Shown one piece after another: positions 45,006 to 54,120 of a stretch of 64,000 nucleotides of DNA. Below the pieces are notes generated by a model. That model made no database searches, was not told the origin of the DNA, and worked only from the letters and a program-made list of their open reading frames with translations. Source of the DNA: Acuticoccus sediminis (GTDB taxonomy: Bacteria > Pseudomonadota > Alphaproteobacteria > Rhizobiales > Amorphaceae); NCBI RefSeq assembly GCF_003258595.1, contig NZ_QHHQ01000001.1, positions 992,001-1,056,000 on the forward strand. The letters run 5' to 3'. How positions within the stretch are numbered: the stretch's first letter is position 1; each line of letters opens with the position of its first letter. The position numbers and the translations under genes are program-made.

Positions 45006-46310
45006 ATGACCGACTTTTCGCCCCGCGAGATCGTCTCCGAGCTGGACCGCTACATCATCGGCCAGAAGGATGCGAAGCGCGCCGTCGCCATCGCGCTGCG
45101 CAATCGCTGGCGCCGCCAGCAGCTCCCCGACGAGCTGCGCGACGAGGTGATGCCCAAGAACATCCTAATGATCGGCCCCACGGGCGTCGGCAAGACGGAG
45201 ATTTCCCGTCGCCTCGCCAAGCTCGCGAACGCGCCGTTCATCAAGGTCGAAGCCACGAAGTTCACCGAGGTCGGCTATGTCGGCCGCGACGTCGAGCAGA
45301 TCGTCCGCGACCTCGTCGAGATCGGCCTCTCGCAGGTGCGCGAGCGGCGCCGCAAGGAAGTGCGCGCCACGGCCCACACCGCCGCCGAGGCACGTGTCCT
45401 CGAGGCGCTTGTCGGCAAGAACGCGTCGCCCGCCACGAAGGAATCCTTCGCCAAGCGCCTGCGCAGCGGCGAGCTGGACGAGCGCGAGATCGAGATCGAG
45501 ATCGTCGCCTCGCCGCAGATGCCGAACTTCGAGATCCCCGGCATGCCCGGCGCCAACATCGGCGTCATGAACCTCTCCGACATGTTCGGGAAGGCCTTCG
45601 GCGGCCAGAAGAAGACCCACCGCACCAGCGTGCGCGATTCCTACGAGCTCCTCATCGCCGAGGAGTCGGACAAGCTGCTCGATGACGAGAAGCTGACCAA
45701 GGAGGCGCTGCGGCAGGTCGAGAACAACGGCATCGTCTTCCTGGACGAGATCGACAAGATCACCGTGCGGTCCGACCGGGTCGGCGGCGACGTCTCCCGC
45801 GAGGGCGTGCAGCGCGACCTGCTGCCGCTGGTGGAGGGCACGACCGTCAGCACCAAGTACGGGCAGGTGAAGACGGACCACATCCTCTTCATCGCCTCGG
45901 GCGCGTTCCACGTGTCGAAGCCGTCCGACCTCCTGCCGGAACTGCAGGGCCGCCTGCCGATCCGCGTCGAGCTGCAGCCGCTGACGAAGGAGGACTTCCG
46001 CTCGATCCTGACGGAGACGGAAGCCTCCCTCATCAAGCAGTCGTCCGCGCTGATGAGCACCGAGGGCGTGACGCTCGACTTCACCGATGACGGCATCGAG
46101 GCGATCGCCGAGGTCGCGGTGGAGATCAACGCCACGGTCGAGAACATCGGCGCACGGCGCCTGCAGACGGTGATCGAGCGGGTGCTGGACGACATCTCGT
46201 TCACCGCGACCGACCGCGCGGGCGACACGCTCACCATCGACGGCGAGTACGTGCGCTCGGGTGTCGCGCAGATCGCCAAGAACGCGGACCTGTCGCGCTT
46301 CATTCTCTGA
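45006..46310 (+). CDS. hslU: ATP-dependent protease ATPase subunit HslU (ClpY)
   Basis: 434 aa from the ATG after GGAAAGGA; an in-frame start 15 bases earlier is less likely. AAA+ unfoldase of HslUV: Walker A GPTGVGKT (about residue 58), Walker B VFLDEIDK (about 250), arginine-finger region [11 protein letters not shown], and the C-terminal tail SRFIL that docks into HslV. The intermediate (I) domain spans about 110-235. Heat-shock-type promoter upstream of hslV. Confidence 0.97.
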   Translation: MTDFSPREIVSELDRYIIGQKDAKRAVAIALRNRWRRQQLPDELRDEVMPKNILMIGPTGVGKTEISRRLAKLANAPFIKVEATKFTEVGYVGRDVEQIVRDLVEIGLSQVRERRRKEVRATAHTAAEARVLEALVGKNASPATKESFAKRLRSGELDEREIEIEIVASPQMPNFEIPGMPGANIGVMNLSDMFGKAFGGQKKTHRTSVRDSYELLIAEESDKLLDDEKLTKEALRQVENNGIVFLDEIDKITVRSDRVGGDVSREGVQRDLLPLVEGTTVSTKYGQVKTDHILFIASGAFHVSKPSDLLPELQGRLPIRVELQPLTKEDFRSILTETEASLIKQSSALMSTEGVTLDFTDDGIEAIAEVAVEINATVENIGARRLQTVIERVLDDISFTATDRAGDTLTIDGEYVRSGVAQIAKNADLSRFIL

Positions 46311-46557
46311 GGCGCGACGGGAAGCGGGCGCGGGCGGGCCGCATCGCGGCCGTCCCGCCGCCCGGAACCGCAGTGTTCTGGGGACGATCGGGCCCGGATG
46401 CCGGCCCGAAACGTGGACCCTCCGCTCCCGAACATGGTATCGCGGCACATAGTGCAGTGTTTGGGTGCGTCCTAACCGAGGCTGCATGTGTCGACGACGG
46501 AGTCGATGCCGCGTTGAAACTGTCAGCGCGCGTCGACGGTGCTTCGAAAGGCTGCAT

Positions 46558-47829
46558 GTGAGCAACGAGGACGATAACACTTCCCCGAAGGGCGACCGTC
46601 GCGGCAAGGGCGGGCCCGGAGGCGGGGGCGGCAGGCGCCGCCGCCCCGAGGGCGCAGCCGGGGGAACCGACGCCGGGGAAGTCGACCGCGCCGCGAAGCG
46701 CGCGGCGCGCCGCGCCCGCCGCAAGGCCGAGAACGCGCGTGCCGCGGCCCAGACGGCCGCGGCGGCACCCGCTGCGCGACCAGCGCCCGAAACGCAGCCG
46801 GCGGCCACCGAGCCGGCCGCACGGGCACCGAAGGCGCCGGCGCAGAAGCCCGCGGAGACGGCGGCCAGATCCGCGGCGGAGAGGCCTGAGAGCGCCAAGC
46901 CGGCGGCGACCGCCGAGCCTGCGACCCCCGACCCCGCGCCCACCGAGCCCGTCGAGCCTGCGGTGAAGCCTGCCCGGACGGCCAAGACCGTCGCCATGTC
47001 GTCGGGCAAGCCGAGCAAGAAGAACCCCTACATCCTCCTGTCGGACGCGACGGCGCCGTCCTTCGCGATCGGCGCGGCGCTGGCGGACCGGCTGCTCGGT
47101 GCGGCCATCGACGCGGCCGACGCCTACTTCCGCCAGTACGTCGCCGCCACGGGCAGCGTGACGGACGAATACCGCGCCGCGATCGCCAAGACGCTGGCCT
47201 TCAACCGTGAGACGGCGGCGAGCCCCACCTTCCGCGAGGACGAGTTCGTGGCGACCGCCGTGCTGGTGGCGCTGCTGGAGCCCGAGCTCGTCGTCCTTGC
47301 CGGCGCCAAGGCCGACGCGGTGGCCGCCGCCTACGCGACGTCGAAGGCGAGGGTCCTCGCGGTCGCCAAGGATGCCGACACGTTCGCCCGCGCCATCGCC
47401 CGCGACACCTTCGTGGAGGGCGACTTCGGTGCGCACGATTTCGGCACGCTGCCGTCCGGCTCGCTGGCCCATATCGCCGACGACAAGCCGACCGCGCGCC
47501 GCCTGCTGGAGGCCGAGGCCAAGGGCTTCGACGCGGCCGTCGTCACCAATTCGCCGGGGATCACGGGGATCGTCCGCCAGGGCCTCTCCGCCGTCCCCAC
47601 GCTGCCGATGATCGTCCACGCCGACCGGTTCGCGGTCGGCGACACGATCTCCTGGTCGAACCGGCGCCGTCGCTTCGACGTGACGGTGACCGAGGCGATG
47701 CTGGACGAGATGCAGCGGGCGAGGGACGTGATCGACCGCGTGGTGCCGTTCCCGAGCCTCGAGGACGAGATCGCCCTCCCGCTCGAGGACAGGTCGCCGG
47801 CCCGCCCCGCGCTGGTCCTCTTCCGCTGA
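46558..47829 (+). CDS. Uncharacterised protein with basic, Ala/Pro-rich N-terminal half and a folded C-terminal half
   Basis: 423 aa from GTG (VSNEDDNTSPKG). Residues 1-150 are low-complexity: a Gly/Arg-rich stretch (GRRRRPEG), an Arg/Ala helix (RAAKRAARRARRKAENARAAA) and an Ala/Pro/Glu-rich linker. Residues about 160-420 look folded (PYILLSDATAPSFAIGAALADRLLGAAIDAADAYFRQYV; LEPELVVLAGAKADAVAAAY; FDAAVVTNSPGITGIVRQGL). I do not recognise a family; no signal peptide, no membrane segment. The basic N-terminus may bind nucleic acid or membranes. A 12-base repeat (aggctgcatgtg) occurs at the start codon and about 70 bases before it. Confidence 0.7.
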   Translation: MSNEDDNTSPKGDRRGKGGPGGGGGRRRRPEGAAGGTDAGEVDRAAKRAARRARRKAENARAAAQTAAAAPAARPAPETQPAATEPAARAPKAPAQKPAETAARSAAERPESAKPAATAEPATPDPAPTEPVEPAVKPARTAKTVAMSSGKPSKKNPYILLSDATAPSFAIGAALADRLLGAAIDAADAYFRQYVAATGSVTDEYRAAIAKTLAFNRETAASPTFREDEFVATAVLVALLEPELVVLAGAKADAVAAAYATSKARVLAVAKDADTFARAIARDTFVEGDFGAHDFGTLPSGSLAHIADDKPTARRLLEAEAKGFDAAVVTNSPGITGIVRQGLSAVPTLPMIVHADRFAVGDTISWSNRRRRFDVTVTEAMLDEMQRARDVIDRVVPFPSLEDEIALPLEDRSPARPALVLFR

Positions 47830-48072
47830 GCCGCGCCGGGCCGACTCGGCGTCAGGCGGGCGCGCTCGGCCTGTCTAGGCGTCATTGAAGCCGCTTGCGG
47901 CCGCATTGGCGGCCGGGCGATGGGCCCGGTCTGCGCCGGGCGGCGTCGTTCAGGGAGCGGTTCGCCTTCCGCGCCGAAAATTCCCGCCGCGCAAGATTGT
48001 CGCAGGGGGGGCCGATTCCTGCCTCGAACCGCGAGCGCCGGCCGGGCCCGGAGGGCCGGGCCGGCCGCCCGG

Positions 48073-48639
48073 TCAGCGGGAAACGGTGATCCCGCTGCCT
48101 TCGGCGGTGGAGCCGGAGAAGTTCTGCGCGGAGTTGGCCCGCAGCGTCGCGACGGCGGCGGACCCGTCGCCGCCCTTCAGCGTCACGGTGCTGCCGTTGA
48201 GGTCCCAGGCGGCGATCCCGGCGAGCGAGGGCTGCGAGCAGCCGCGCGTCGAGGCGCGGTAGCCACCCGTCCAGGTCGTCAGCGACATGAAGAGCTGGCA
48301 GTTGTCGCCGCCGCTGGAGATGGTCCAGCCGCCAAGGAGGTCCGTACGGCCGACGCTGACGCTCGACGGCTGGGCCGCGGCGACGTTCGTGCCGCCGGTG
48401 CCCTGGTCGCCGGGCAGGGGCTCGCCGGAAACCGGGGCTTCGGGCGTCTCGGGCTGCGGCGGCTGCTCGACGGCCGGCGGGGGCGCCAGCGGGGCCTGCT
48501 GCACGGGGCGCGAGGGAGCCGGCTGGATCGCGGCGTAGGTCGTCTGCGTGCGCTGCGACATGCAGCCGCCGACGGCGATCGTCAGGGCTCCGACCATCGC
48601 GAGGCCCAGAGTGCGCGATATGGAACGGTACTCGATCAT
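48073..48639 (-). CDS. Omp19-like lipoprotein with AprI/Inh protease-inhibitor domain
   Basis: 188 aa. Lipoprotein signal peptide with lipobox VGGC (GALTIAVGG|CMSQ). A Pro/Gln/Glu-rich spacer (about 35-85) leads to a ~95-aa beta-barrel of the AprI/Inh type (LLGGWTISSGGDNCQLFMSL ... YRASTRGCSQPSLAGIAAWDLNGSTVTLKGGDG ... GITVSR), with two cysteines that can form the conserved disulfide. The layout matches Brucella Omp19, a surface lipoprotein that inhibits proteases. The ATG 3 bases after an in-frame GTG is taken as start. Confidence 0.82.
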   Translation of the reverse strand: MIEYRSISRTLGLAMVGALTIAVGGCMSQRTQTTYAAIQPAPSRPVQQAPLAPPPAVEQPPQPETPEAPVSGEPLPGDQGTGGTNVAAAQPSSVSVGRTDLLGGWTISSGGDNCQLFMSLTTWTGGYRASTRGCSQPSLAGIAAWDLNGSTVTLKGGDGSAAVATLRANSAQNFSGSTAEGSGITVSR

Positions 48640-48825
48640 CACTTCGTGCCCCTTCAGGCGTTCCTGGCGTCATTGACCGGCCGGGCGGCCCGGCGGATCC
48701 GGCGGGCGGCGACCCGCGACGTGCGCATCCCCTTACCCGTGTTTGCCCGTTTCCGTCGATATACCGTTAACGTCGTCCAACGTCGAAGGGGGGGGCGACG
48801 CGGTTGGGGATGACCGCCCGGCGGC

Positions 48826-49833
48826 CTACGCCGACAGCGGGCGGTGGACCGGGGGCTGCGACAGGACGAGGTCCGGCGGCCGGTGCCCGTCCATGAAGAC
48901 GCGGATGTTGATGATCACCTTGTCGCCCATGTCGATGCGCCCCTCCTTCGTGGCGGATCCCATGTGCGGCAGCAGCAGCGCCTTGCCCGACCGGGCGAGC
49001 TTGACGAGCTTCGGGTTGACCTCCGGCTCGTTGGTGAAGACGTCGAGGCCCGCGCCGGCGAGGTGGCCGTCCTCGATGAGGCGGATCAGCGCGTCCTCGT
49101 CGACGATGTCGCCGCGCGCGAGGTTCACGAGGATCGCGCCCTGCTTCATCAGCGCCAGCCGGCGGCCGGAGAGGAGATGGAACGTCGCCGGGGTCTGCGG
49201 GCAGTGGATGGTGACGAAGTCCATGCGGGCCAGCATCTGGTCGAGGCTCGCCCAGTAGGTGGCGCCGAGGGGCTCGGCGATCGAGGCGGCGGCCGGCCGG
49301 CGGTTGTGGTAGTGCACCGACATTCCGAACGCCTTGGCGCGCTTGGCGACCGCGGCGCCGATGCGCCCCATGCCGACGATGCCGATGCGTTTGCCCCAGA
49401 CGCGGTTGCCCATCATCCAGGTCGGCGCCCAGCCGGTGAAGCCGCCCTCCTCGATGACGCGCGTCCCCTCGACGATGCGGCGGGGGAGGGCGAGGATCAT
49501 CGCCATGGTCATGTCGGCGGTATCCTCGGTGAGGACGCCGGGGGTGTTGGTGACGAGGATCTTGCGCGCGGCGGCAGCCTCGACGTCGATATTGTCGGTG
49601 CCGTTGCCGTAGTTGGCGATGAGGCCGAGGTCGGGGCCGGCCTGCGCGAGGACGGCGGCGTCGATCCTGTCCGTGATGGTCGGCACCAGGACGCGCGCGT
49701 GGCGCACGGCCTCGACGAGCTCCGCCTGGGTCATCGGCCGGTCGGCGGCGTTGAGGGTCACGTCGAAGAGCTGGCGCATGCGCTCCTCGACCGACTCCGG
49801 CAGCTTGCGCGTGACGATGACGCTTGTCGACAT
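48826..49833 (-). CDS. D-2-hydroxyacid dehydrogenase, glyoxylate/hydroxypyruvate reductase-like
   Basis: 335 aa from ATG (MSTSVIVTRKLPESVEERM). NAD(P)-dependent reductase of the GyaR/GhrB group. NAD-binding Rossmann motif GIVGMGRIGAAVAKRAKAFG (about residue 152); catalytic Arg in ANYGNGTDNID/VNLARGDIVDE, Glu in NEPEVNP, His in LPHMGSATKEGR (about 290). An 18-residue upstream extension is possible but poorly supported. It is a single gene, divergent from an SH3-domain gene 87 bases away. Confidence 0.88.
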   Translation of the reverse strand: MSTSVIVTRKLPESVEERMRQLFDVTLNAADRPMTQAELVEAVRHARVLVPTITDRIDAAVLAQAGPDLGLIANYGNGTDNIDVEAAAARKILVTNTPGVLTEDTADMTMAMILALPRRIVEGTRVIEEGGFTGWAPTWMMGNRVWGKRIGIVGMGRIGAAVAKRAKAFGMSVHYHNRRPAAASIAEPLGATYWASLDQMLARMDFVTIHCPQTPATFHLLSGRRLALMKQGAILVNLARGDIVDEDALIRLIEDGHLAGAGLDVFTNEPEVNPKLVKLARSGKALLLPHMGSATKEGRIDMGDKVIINIRVFMDGHRPPDLVLSQPPVHRPLSA

Positions 49834-49920
49834 GGCGCTCCTCTTCAAGCCGGCGCGTTTTGATAACCGAGACGCAACCCGCTCCATGCCACGTTACCGC
49901 TCCCTGCCAAAGAGGGAACG

Positions 49921-50460
49921 ATGAAGCCGTTCGTAATCACGCTAGCATCTCTGGCTCTCGCGCTCACCGTGAGCCTTCTACCCCATTCCCAGCAACCGAA
50001 AGCCCAGGCGGCCGAATCGGTCGAGACTGGCCCCAGCGGGCTGCCGTTGCCGCGATTCGTCAGCCTGTCGGCGGCCAAGGTCAATGTCCGGGTCGGACCC
50101 TCGCGCTCCTACAAGATCAAGTGGACCTTCAACAAACGGGGTCTGCCGGTCGAGATCGTGCGCGAGTACGGCAACTGGCGGCGTGTGCGGGACGTCGACG
50201 GCGAGGACGGTTGGATCCACCGCTCGCTGCTCTCGGGCAAGCGCACGGCGCTGGTGGCGCCGTGGGGCGGGGACGACAACGTGCCCCTGATGAGCGCACC
50301 GGCGGTCAGCGCGGCGACCGTCGCCTACCTGGAGCCGTTCGTGCTCGCGGACGTGGAGCGCTGCGACGGCGCCTGGTGCGCGATCTCGGGCCGCAACTGG
50401 CGCGGCCTGGTGCCGCAGAAGTCGCTGTGGGGCGTCTACCCGACCGAAATGGTCAACTGA
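49921..50460 (+). CDS. Secreted SH3-domain protein
   Basis: 179 aa with signal peptide (FVITLASLALALTVSLLPHSQQPKAQA|AE). Two bacterial SH3-like repeats: residues about 45-105 (VSLSAAKVNVRVGPSRSYKIKWTFNKRGLPVEIVREYGNWRRVRDVDGEDGWIH) and 108-175 (VPLMSAPAVSAATVAYLEPFVLADVERCDGAWCAISGRNWRGLVPQKSLWGVYPTE). Such domains bind peptidoglycan peptides; the role is probably in the periplasm. A GAGGGAACG Shine-Dalgarno precedes the ATG. Confidence 0.85.
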   Translation: MKPFVITLASLALALTVSLLPHSQQPKAQAAESVETGPSGLPLPRFVSLSAAKVNVRVGPSRSYKIKWTFNKRGLPVEIVREYGNWRRVRDVDGEDGWIHRSLLSGKRTALVAPWGGDDNVPLMSAPAVSAATVAYLEPFVLADVERCDGAWCAISGRNWRGLVPQKSLWGVYPTEMVN

Positions 50461-50594
50461 GCAGCCCGCCGGCCGATGTCGACGGGCCCGGGAGGGTGCG
50501 TCGGTCCCGACCGGCGCGCCCTGTGCACGCCCGCGCGACGCGTTCCCTCCGGGGCGCCCACGCAATACGAGCCGGAGCCTGATCGTCGGTGGGA

Positions 50595-50617
50595 CCGGAG
50601 CCCGCCGGAGGCTCCGG
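50595..50617. terminator. Hairpin between convergent SH3 gene and recR
   Basis: Arms CCGGAGCC / GGCTCCGG with a 7-base loop, no T tract on either side. Probably a shared, weak terminator for the two converging genes. Confidence 0.35.
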
Positions 50618-50643
50618 CATATCCGTTCCGGCAGGCGGGTGGT

Positions 50644-51246
50644 TCAGCTGAACGGCCGCCGCTGGTGGATGGCCGCCGCGAGGGTGCCCTCGTCGAGATA
50701 GTCGAGTTCCCCGCCGATGGGCACGCCCGAGGCGAGGCGCGAGATCGTCACGTCGAGCGGCTCCAGCCGCTCGGTGATGTAGTGGGCGGTGGTCTGGCCC
50801 TCGACCGTGGCGTTGAGGGCGAGCAGGACCTCGCGCACGCCGCCGCCGGCGACACGCTCGACCAGCCGGCCGATGCCGATATCCTCCGGCCCGAACCCGT
50901 CGAGCGCCGAGATCGTGCCGCCGAGGACATGGTAGCGGGCGCGCAGGGCGCTGGCGCGTTCCAGCGCCCACAGGTCGGCGACGTCCTCCACCACGATGAG
51001 CGTCGCCGGATCCCGCGACGCGTCGGCGCAGACGGTGCAGGGGTCGGAGGTGTCGACGTTCCCGCAGACGCTGCACACGGTGACGCGCTCGCCGACTTCC
51101 GCGAGGGCGGCGGCGAGAGGGTGCAGCAGCGCCTCGCGCTTCTTCACCATGTGGAGCGCGGCGCGTCGGGCCGAGCGTGGGCCGAGGCCCGGAAGCTTCG
51201 CCAGAAGCGCGATCAGCCGCTCGATTTCGGGACCGGCGATCGCCAC
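50644..51246 (-). CDS. recR: Recombination mediator RecR
   Basis: 200 aa, GTG start. RecR with RecO/RecF loads RecA at gaps. Helix-hairpin-helix [20 protein letters not shown], a C4 zinc finger ([16 protein letters not shown], about 57-72), and Toprim domain ([34 protein letters not shown]). It is the last gene of dnaX-ybaB-recR, 7 bases after ybaB, the standard bacterial order. Confidence 0.96.
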   Translation of the reverse strand: MAIAGPEIERLIALLAKLPGLGPRSARRAALHMVKKREALLHPLAAALAEVGERVTVCSVCGNVDTSDPCTVCADASRDPATLIVVEDVADLWALERASALRARYHVLGGTISALDGFGPEDIGIGRLVERVAGGGVREVLLALNATVEGQTTAHYITERLEPLDVTISRLASGVPIGGELDYLDEGTLAAAIHQRRPFS

Positions 51247-51253
51247 GGGCCGG

Positions 51254-51580
51254 TCAGCCTCCGAACGGGAGCTTCATGCCGGGGGGCAGGCCGAGGTCGC
51301 CCATCAGGCTCTGCGTGCGCTCCTGGACGAGGACCTGGACCTTAGCCTGGGCGTCCGAGACGGCGGCCATGACGAGGTCCTCGACGATTTCCTTCTCTTC
51401 CGGCTTCATGAGGTCCGGGTCGATGGAGAGCGAGGTGAGCACCATGGCGCCGTTCATGGTCGCCTTGACGGAGCCCGCGCCCGATTCGCCGTGAGCCTCG
51501 ATGGTCTTCAGCTCGTCCTGAAGATCGCCCATGCGGCTCTGCAGCTCGCGGGCCTTGCCCATCATCTTGAATAGATCCAT
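51254..51580 (-). CDS. Nucleoid-associated protein YbaB/EbfC
   Basis: 108 aa from [17 protein letters not shown]; a 5-residue longer start is possible. Small dimeric DNA-binding protein, helical arms around a central sheet ([22 protein letters not shown]) and a Gly/Pro-rich tail ([16 protein letters not shown]). It lies between dnaX and recR with gaps of 11 and 7 bases. Confidence 0.93.
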   Translation of the reverse strand: MDLFKMMGKARELQSRMGDLQDELKTIEAHGESGAGSVKATMNGAMVLTSLSIDPDLMKPEEKEIVEDLVMAAVSDAQAKVQVLVQERTQSLMGDLGLPPGMKLPFGG

Positions 51581-51591
51581 GCCTTCTCCTC

Positions 51592-53241
51592 TCACCCCTT
51601 GCGGTCGCGCGCCTGTTCGACCGGCGGTTCCGCTCCCTGGGTAGTCTCACGTACTTCAACGATTTCCGCATCGCTGAAGCGCTCTAATATCGCCTTAACC
51701 AGCGGGTCGTCCCCCGCCTCGGCCTTCAGCCGGATCTGTTCCGCGGTCCTGACCTCGTGGATGGTCGGGGCGGTCGAGCCGTCGCTGACCGAGACGATCC
51801 AGCGTGCGCCGGTGATCTCGGTGAGCTTCTGGCCGAGCTGGCCGGCGGACGCGGCGTTGGCGTTCTCGGTCAGCGAGACCTCGATCCGGCCGGGCGCGAA
51901 CGATTTCAGCCGCATGTGCTGCTCGACCGCCTGCTTCAGGATCAGCGAGTGCGAGCCCATCAGCGCGGCCACGTCGGCGAAGTTCTGCGGCTGCTGCGGC
52001 GGGGCGCTGGCGACGGTGTCACGCGCCGGGGTGCGCGGGACGCCGGGGGCGCGCGCCGGCGGGCCGCCCGGCGCCTGCGGGGCGTCGCTGAGCGGCAGCC
52101 TGTCCGGGTCCGGCAGGCTCGCCATGTAGGTGAGGCGGATGAGGACCATCTCGGCCGCCATCAGCGGCTTGGGCGCGGACTGCACCTCCTGGATGCCGGT
52201 CAGGAGCGCCTGCCACATGCGCGACAGCGCCGCCATGCCGAGCCCGGCGGCGAACTCGACGGAGCGCTCGCGAACCTCCTGCGGCTCGCCGGGGTCGGGC
52301 TCGCCGTTGGTCACCTTGAGGCGCGTCACCTGATGGGTGAAGGCGGCGAGGTCCGAGAGGATGACGGCGGGGTCGGCGCCGACCTCGTACTGCGCGGCGA
52401 GCTCGGCCAGCGCGCCTGCGGGGTCGCCCTTCATGATGAGCTCGAAGAGGTCGACGATGCGCGTCCGGTCGGCGAGGCCCAGCATGTCGCGCAGGCTCTC
52501 GGCCGAGATGACGCCGCCGCCGTGGCTGATCGCCTGGTCCATCAGCGACAGCGAATCGCGCACCGAGCCTTCCGCCGCGCGCGCGATCAGCCGCAGCGCC
52601 TCGTCCTCGGCGGTGATGCCCTCCCTGACGGCGACGGACTTCAGGTGCCCGGTCAGTTCGCCGGCCTCGATGCGCCGCAGGTCGAACCGCTGGCAGCGCG
52701 ACAGGACCGTGACCGGGACCTTGCGGATCTCGGTCGTGGCGAAGATGAACTTCACGTGCTCGGGCGGCTCTTCCAGCGTCTTCAGCAGGCCGTTGAAGGC
52801 CGCCGTCGACAGCATGTGCACCTCGTCGATGATGTACACCTTGTAGAGCGCCGAGACGGGCTTGTAGCGCGCCGCGTCGGTGATCTCGCGGATGTCGTTG
52901 ATCGAGGTGTGGGAGGCGGCGTCCATCTCGATGACGTCGACGTGCCGGCCTTCCATGATGGCCTTGCAGTGGTCGCCGAACTCGGTGAACTCCACTGTCG
53001 GGCGGCGCGTGCCGTCTTTCTCGTAGTTGAGGGCGCGGGCGAGGATGCGGGCGGTGGTCGTCTTGCCGACGCCGCGGACGCCCGTCAGCATCCACGCCTG
53101 CGGGATGCGGTCGTGGGCGAAGGCGTTCCTGAGGGTGCGGACCATCGGCGCCTGGCCGATCAGCTCGCCGAAGTGTGTGGGGCGGTACTTGCGCGCCAGA
53201 ACCGTATAGGGCGTAGCGGACGGTGCGGTGCTGTCGGACAA
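51592..53241 (-). CDS. dnaX: DNA polymerase III subunit gamma/tau
   Basis: 549 aa. Clamp-loader motor. Walker A GVRGVGKTTTARIL (about residue 54), Walker B YIIDEVHML, sensor 1 FIFATTEIRKVP, domain III to about residue 375, then a Pro/Ala-rich linker and the tau C-terminal part. Only one of the usual zinc-finger cysteines is left (GDHCKAIMEGRHVDVIEMDAAS), which is typical of related alphaproteobacteria and not damage. I see no obvious slippery A-run for a frameshifted gamma form. First gene of the dnaX-ybaB-recR operon, just downstream of the SRP RNA gene. Confidence 0.96.
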   Translation of the reverse strand: MSDSTAPSATPYTVLARKYRPTHFGELIGQAPMVRTLRNAFAHDRIPQAWMLTGVRGVGKTTTARILARALNYEKDGTRRPTVEFTEFGDHCKAIMEGRHVDVIEMDAASHTSINDIREITDAARYKPVSALYKVYIIDEVHMLSTAAFNGLLKTLEEPPEHVKFIFATTEIRKVPVTVLSRCQRFDLRRIEAGELTGHLKSVAVREGITAEDEALRLIARAAEGSVRDSLSLMDQAISHGGGVISAESLRDMLGLADRTRIVDLFELIMKGDPAGALAELAAQYEVGADPAVILSDLAAFTHQVTRLKVTNGEPDPGEPQEVRERSVEFAAGLGMAALSRMWQALLTGIQEVQSAPKPLMAAEMVLIRLTYMASLPDPDRLPLSDAPQAPGGPPARAPGVPRTPARDTVASAPPQQPQNFADVAALMGSHSLILKQAVEQHMRLKSFAPGRIEVSLTENANAASAGQLGQKLTEITGARWIVSVSDGSTAPTIHEVRTAEQIRLKAEAGDDPLVKAILERFSDAEIVEVRETTQGAEPPVEQARDRKG

Positions 53242-53351
53242 ATTCTCCGGCCCTCATCTCCGACCGCGGGTGATCGCGGACACGCGGGGCACATGCCTGC
53301 GGTGCCCCTATAGCGCGCGAGGCCCCTTGGCGCGCGGGTGAGGGGGGAAGT

Positions 53352-53446
53352 AGGAGGCCGGCGAATGACCCGGACCGGATTCGTTAGGGCTGCTTCGTTC
53401 CCGACCTGACCCGGTTGGCGAGTGGCCCGTCCACCGCCGACCTCCC
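53352..53446 (-). ncRNA. ffs: Signal recognition particle RNA, small bacterial type (4.5S)
   Basis: On the minus strand the conserved apical motif GGTCAGGTCGGGAACGAAGC followed by AGCC is present (plus 53388-53412), matching the SRP54/Ffh-binding loop with its GGAA-type tetraloop region. The ends pair over eleven bases: GGAGGTCGGCG at the 5' end with CGCCGGCCTCC at the 3' end, giving the long hairpin expected. A TATAGG box lies just upstream on the minus strand. Its place directly before dnaX is usual in alphaproteobacteria. End positions may be off by a few bases. Confidence 0.9.
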
Positions 53447-53457
53447 AATTCCCTATA

Positions 53458-54120
53458 TCAGGACCATCCGCCCTGTTGGCAAGGCCGGATCTCGACGATC
53501 TCACCGCCGGCCGCCTCGGCATCCGCAGGATCGTGGCTCACCATGACGACGGGCAGCCCGTCCTGCCGCGCCAGATCGAAGACGATCCCCCGCACCTGCG
53601 CCCGAAGCGCCGGGTCGAGGGCCGAGAACGGCTCGTCGAGGAGGAGCGCGCGCGGTGCGGAGGCGAGGGTGCGTGCCAATGCCACACGGCTTTTCTGGCC
53701 TCCGGACAGCGTGTCCGGATCGCGCGCGGCCGCGTCCGCCATGCCGACGCGGGCAAGGTTCGCCTCGGCCCGGGCGCGGCGCTCGTTTCGCCCCAGGCGG
53801 TGCCCGTTGTCGCGGCGCGGCACTGCGAAGAGGACATTCTGCAGGACCGACATGTGCGGGTAGAGGAGCGCGTCCTGGAACATCAGCCCCATCCGGCGCC
53901 TCTCCGGCGGGAGCGTCGAAAGGTCCTCCCCGTCGAGCCGGACGGTGCCGGAGACGGTGAACGGCCGCTCCAGCAGGCCGGCGATCGCCAGGAGGAGGGT
54001 GGACTTGCCCGCCCCCGACGGCCCGATCACGGAAAGGACTGCCCCCGGCTCCACGGTCGCCGCGAGCCGGGCCATGACCGCACCTCGGAAGGCGACGGCG
54101 AGGTCGATCCCGAGGCTCAT
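53458..54120 (-). CDS. ABC transporter ATP-binding protein, YnjD-like
   Basis: 220 aa. Walker A GPSGAGKST (about residue 32), Q-loop FQDALLYPHM, signature LSGGQKSRVALART, Walker B ALLLDEPFSALD and switch His in MVSHDPADAEA. It energises an importer with the permease whose stop codon overlaps this ATG (ATGA). The pair looks like YnjC/YnjD, thought to import thiamine-like or small anionic solutes; the substrate is not shown. The start is set by the overlap. Confidence 0.87.
   Translation of the reverse strand: MSLGIDLAVAFRGAVMARLAATVEPGAVLSVIGPSGAGKSTLLLAIAGLLERPFTVSGTVRLDGEDLSTLPPERRRMGLMFQDALLYPHMSVLQNVLFAVPRRDNGHRLGRNERRARAEANLARVGMADAAARDPDTLSGGQKSRVALARTLASAPRALLLDEPFSALDPALRAQVRGIVFDLARQDGLPVVMVSHDPADAEAAGGEIVEIRPCQQGGWS

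Noticed and set aside
47882-48673. 263-aa minus-strand open frame overlapping the Omp19-like gene
   Set aside because: Out-of-frame shadow of the lipoprotein, which has a signal peptide, lipobox and inhibitor domain.
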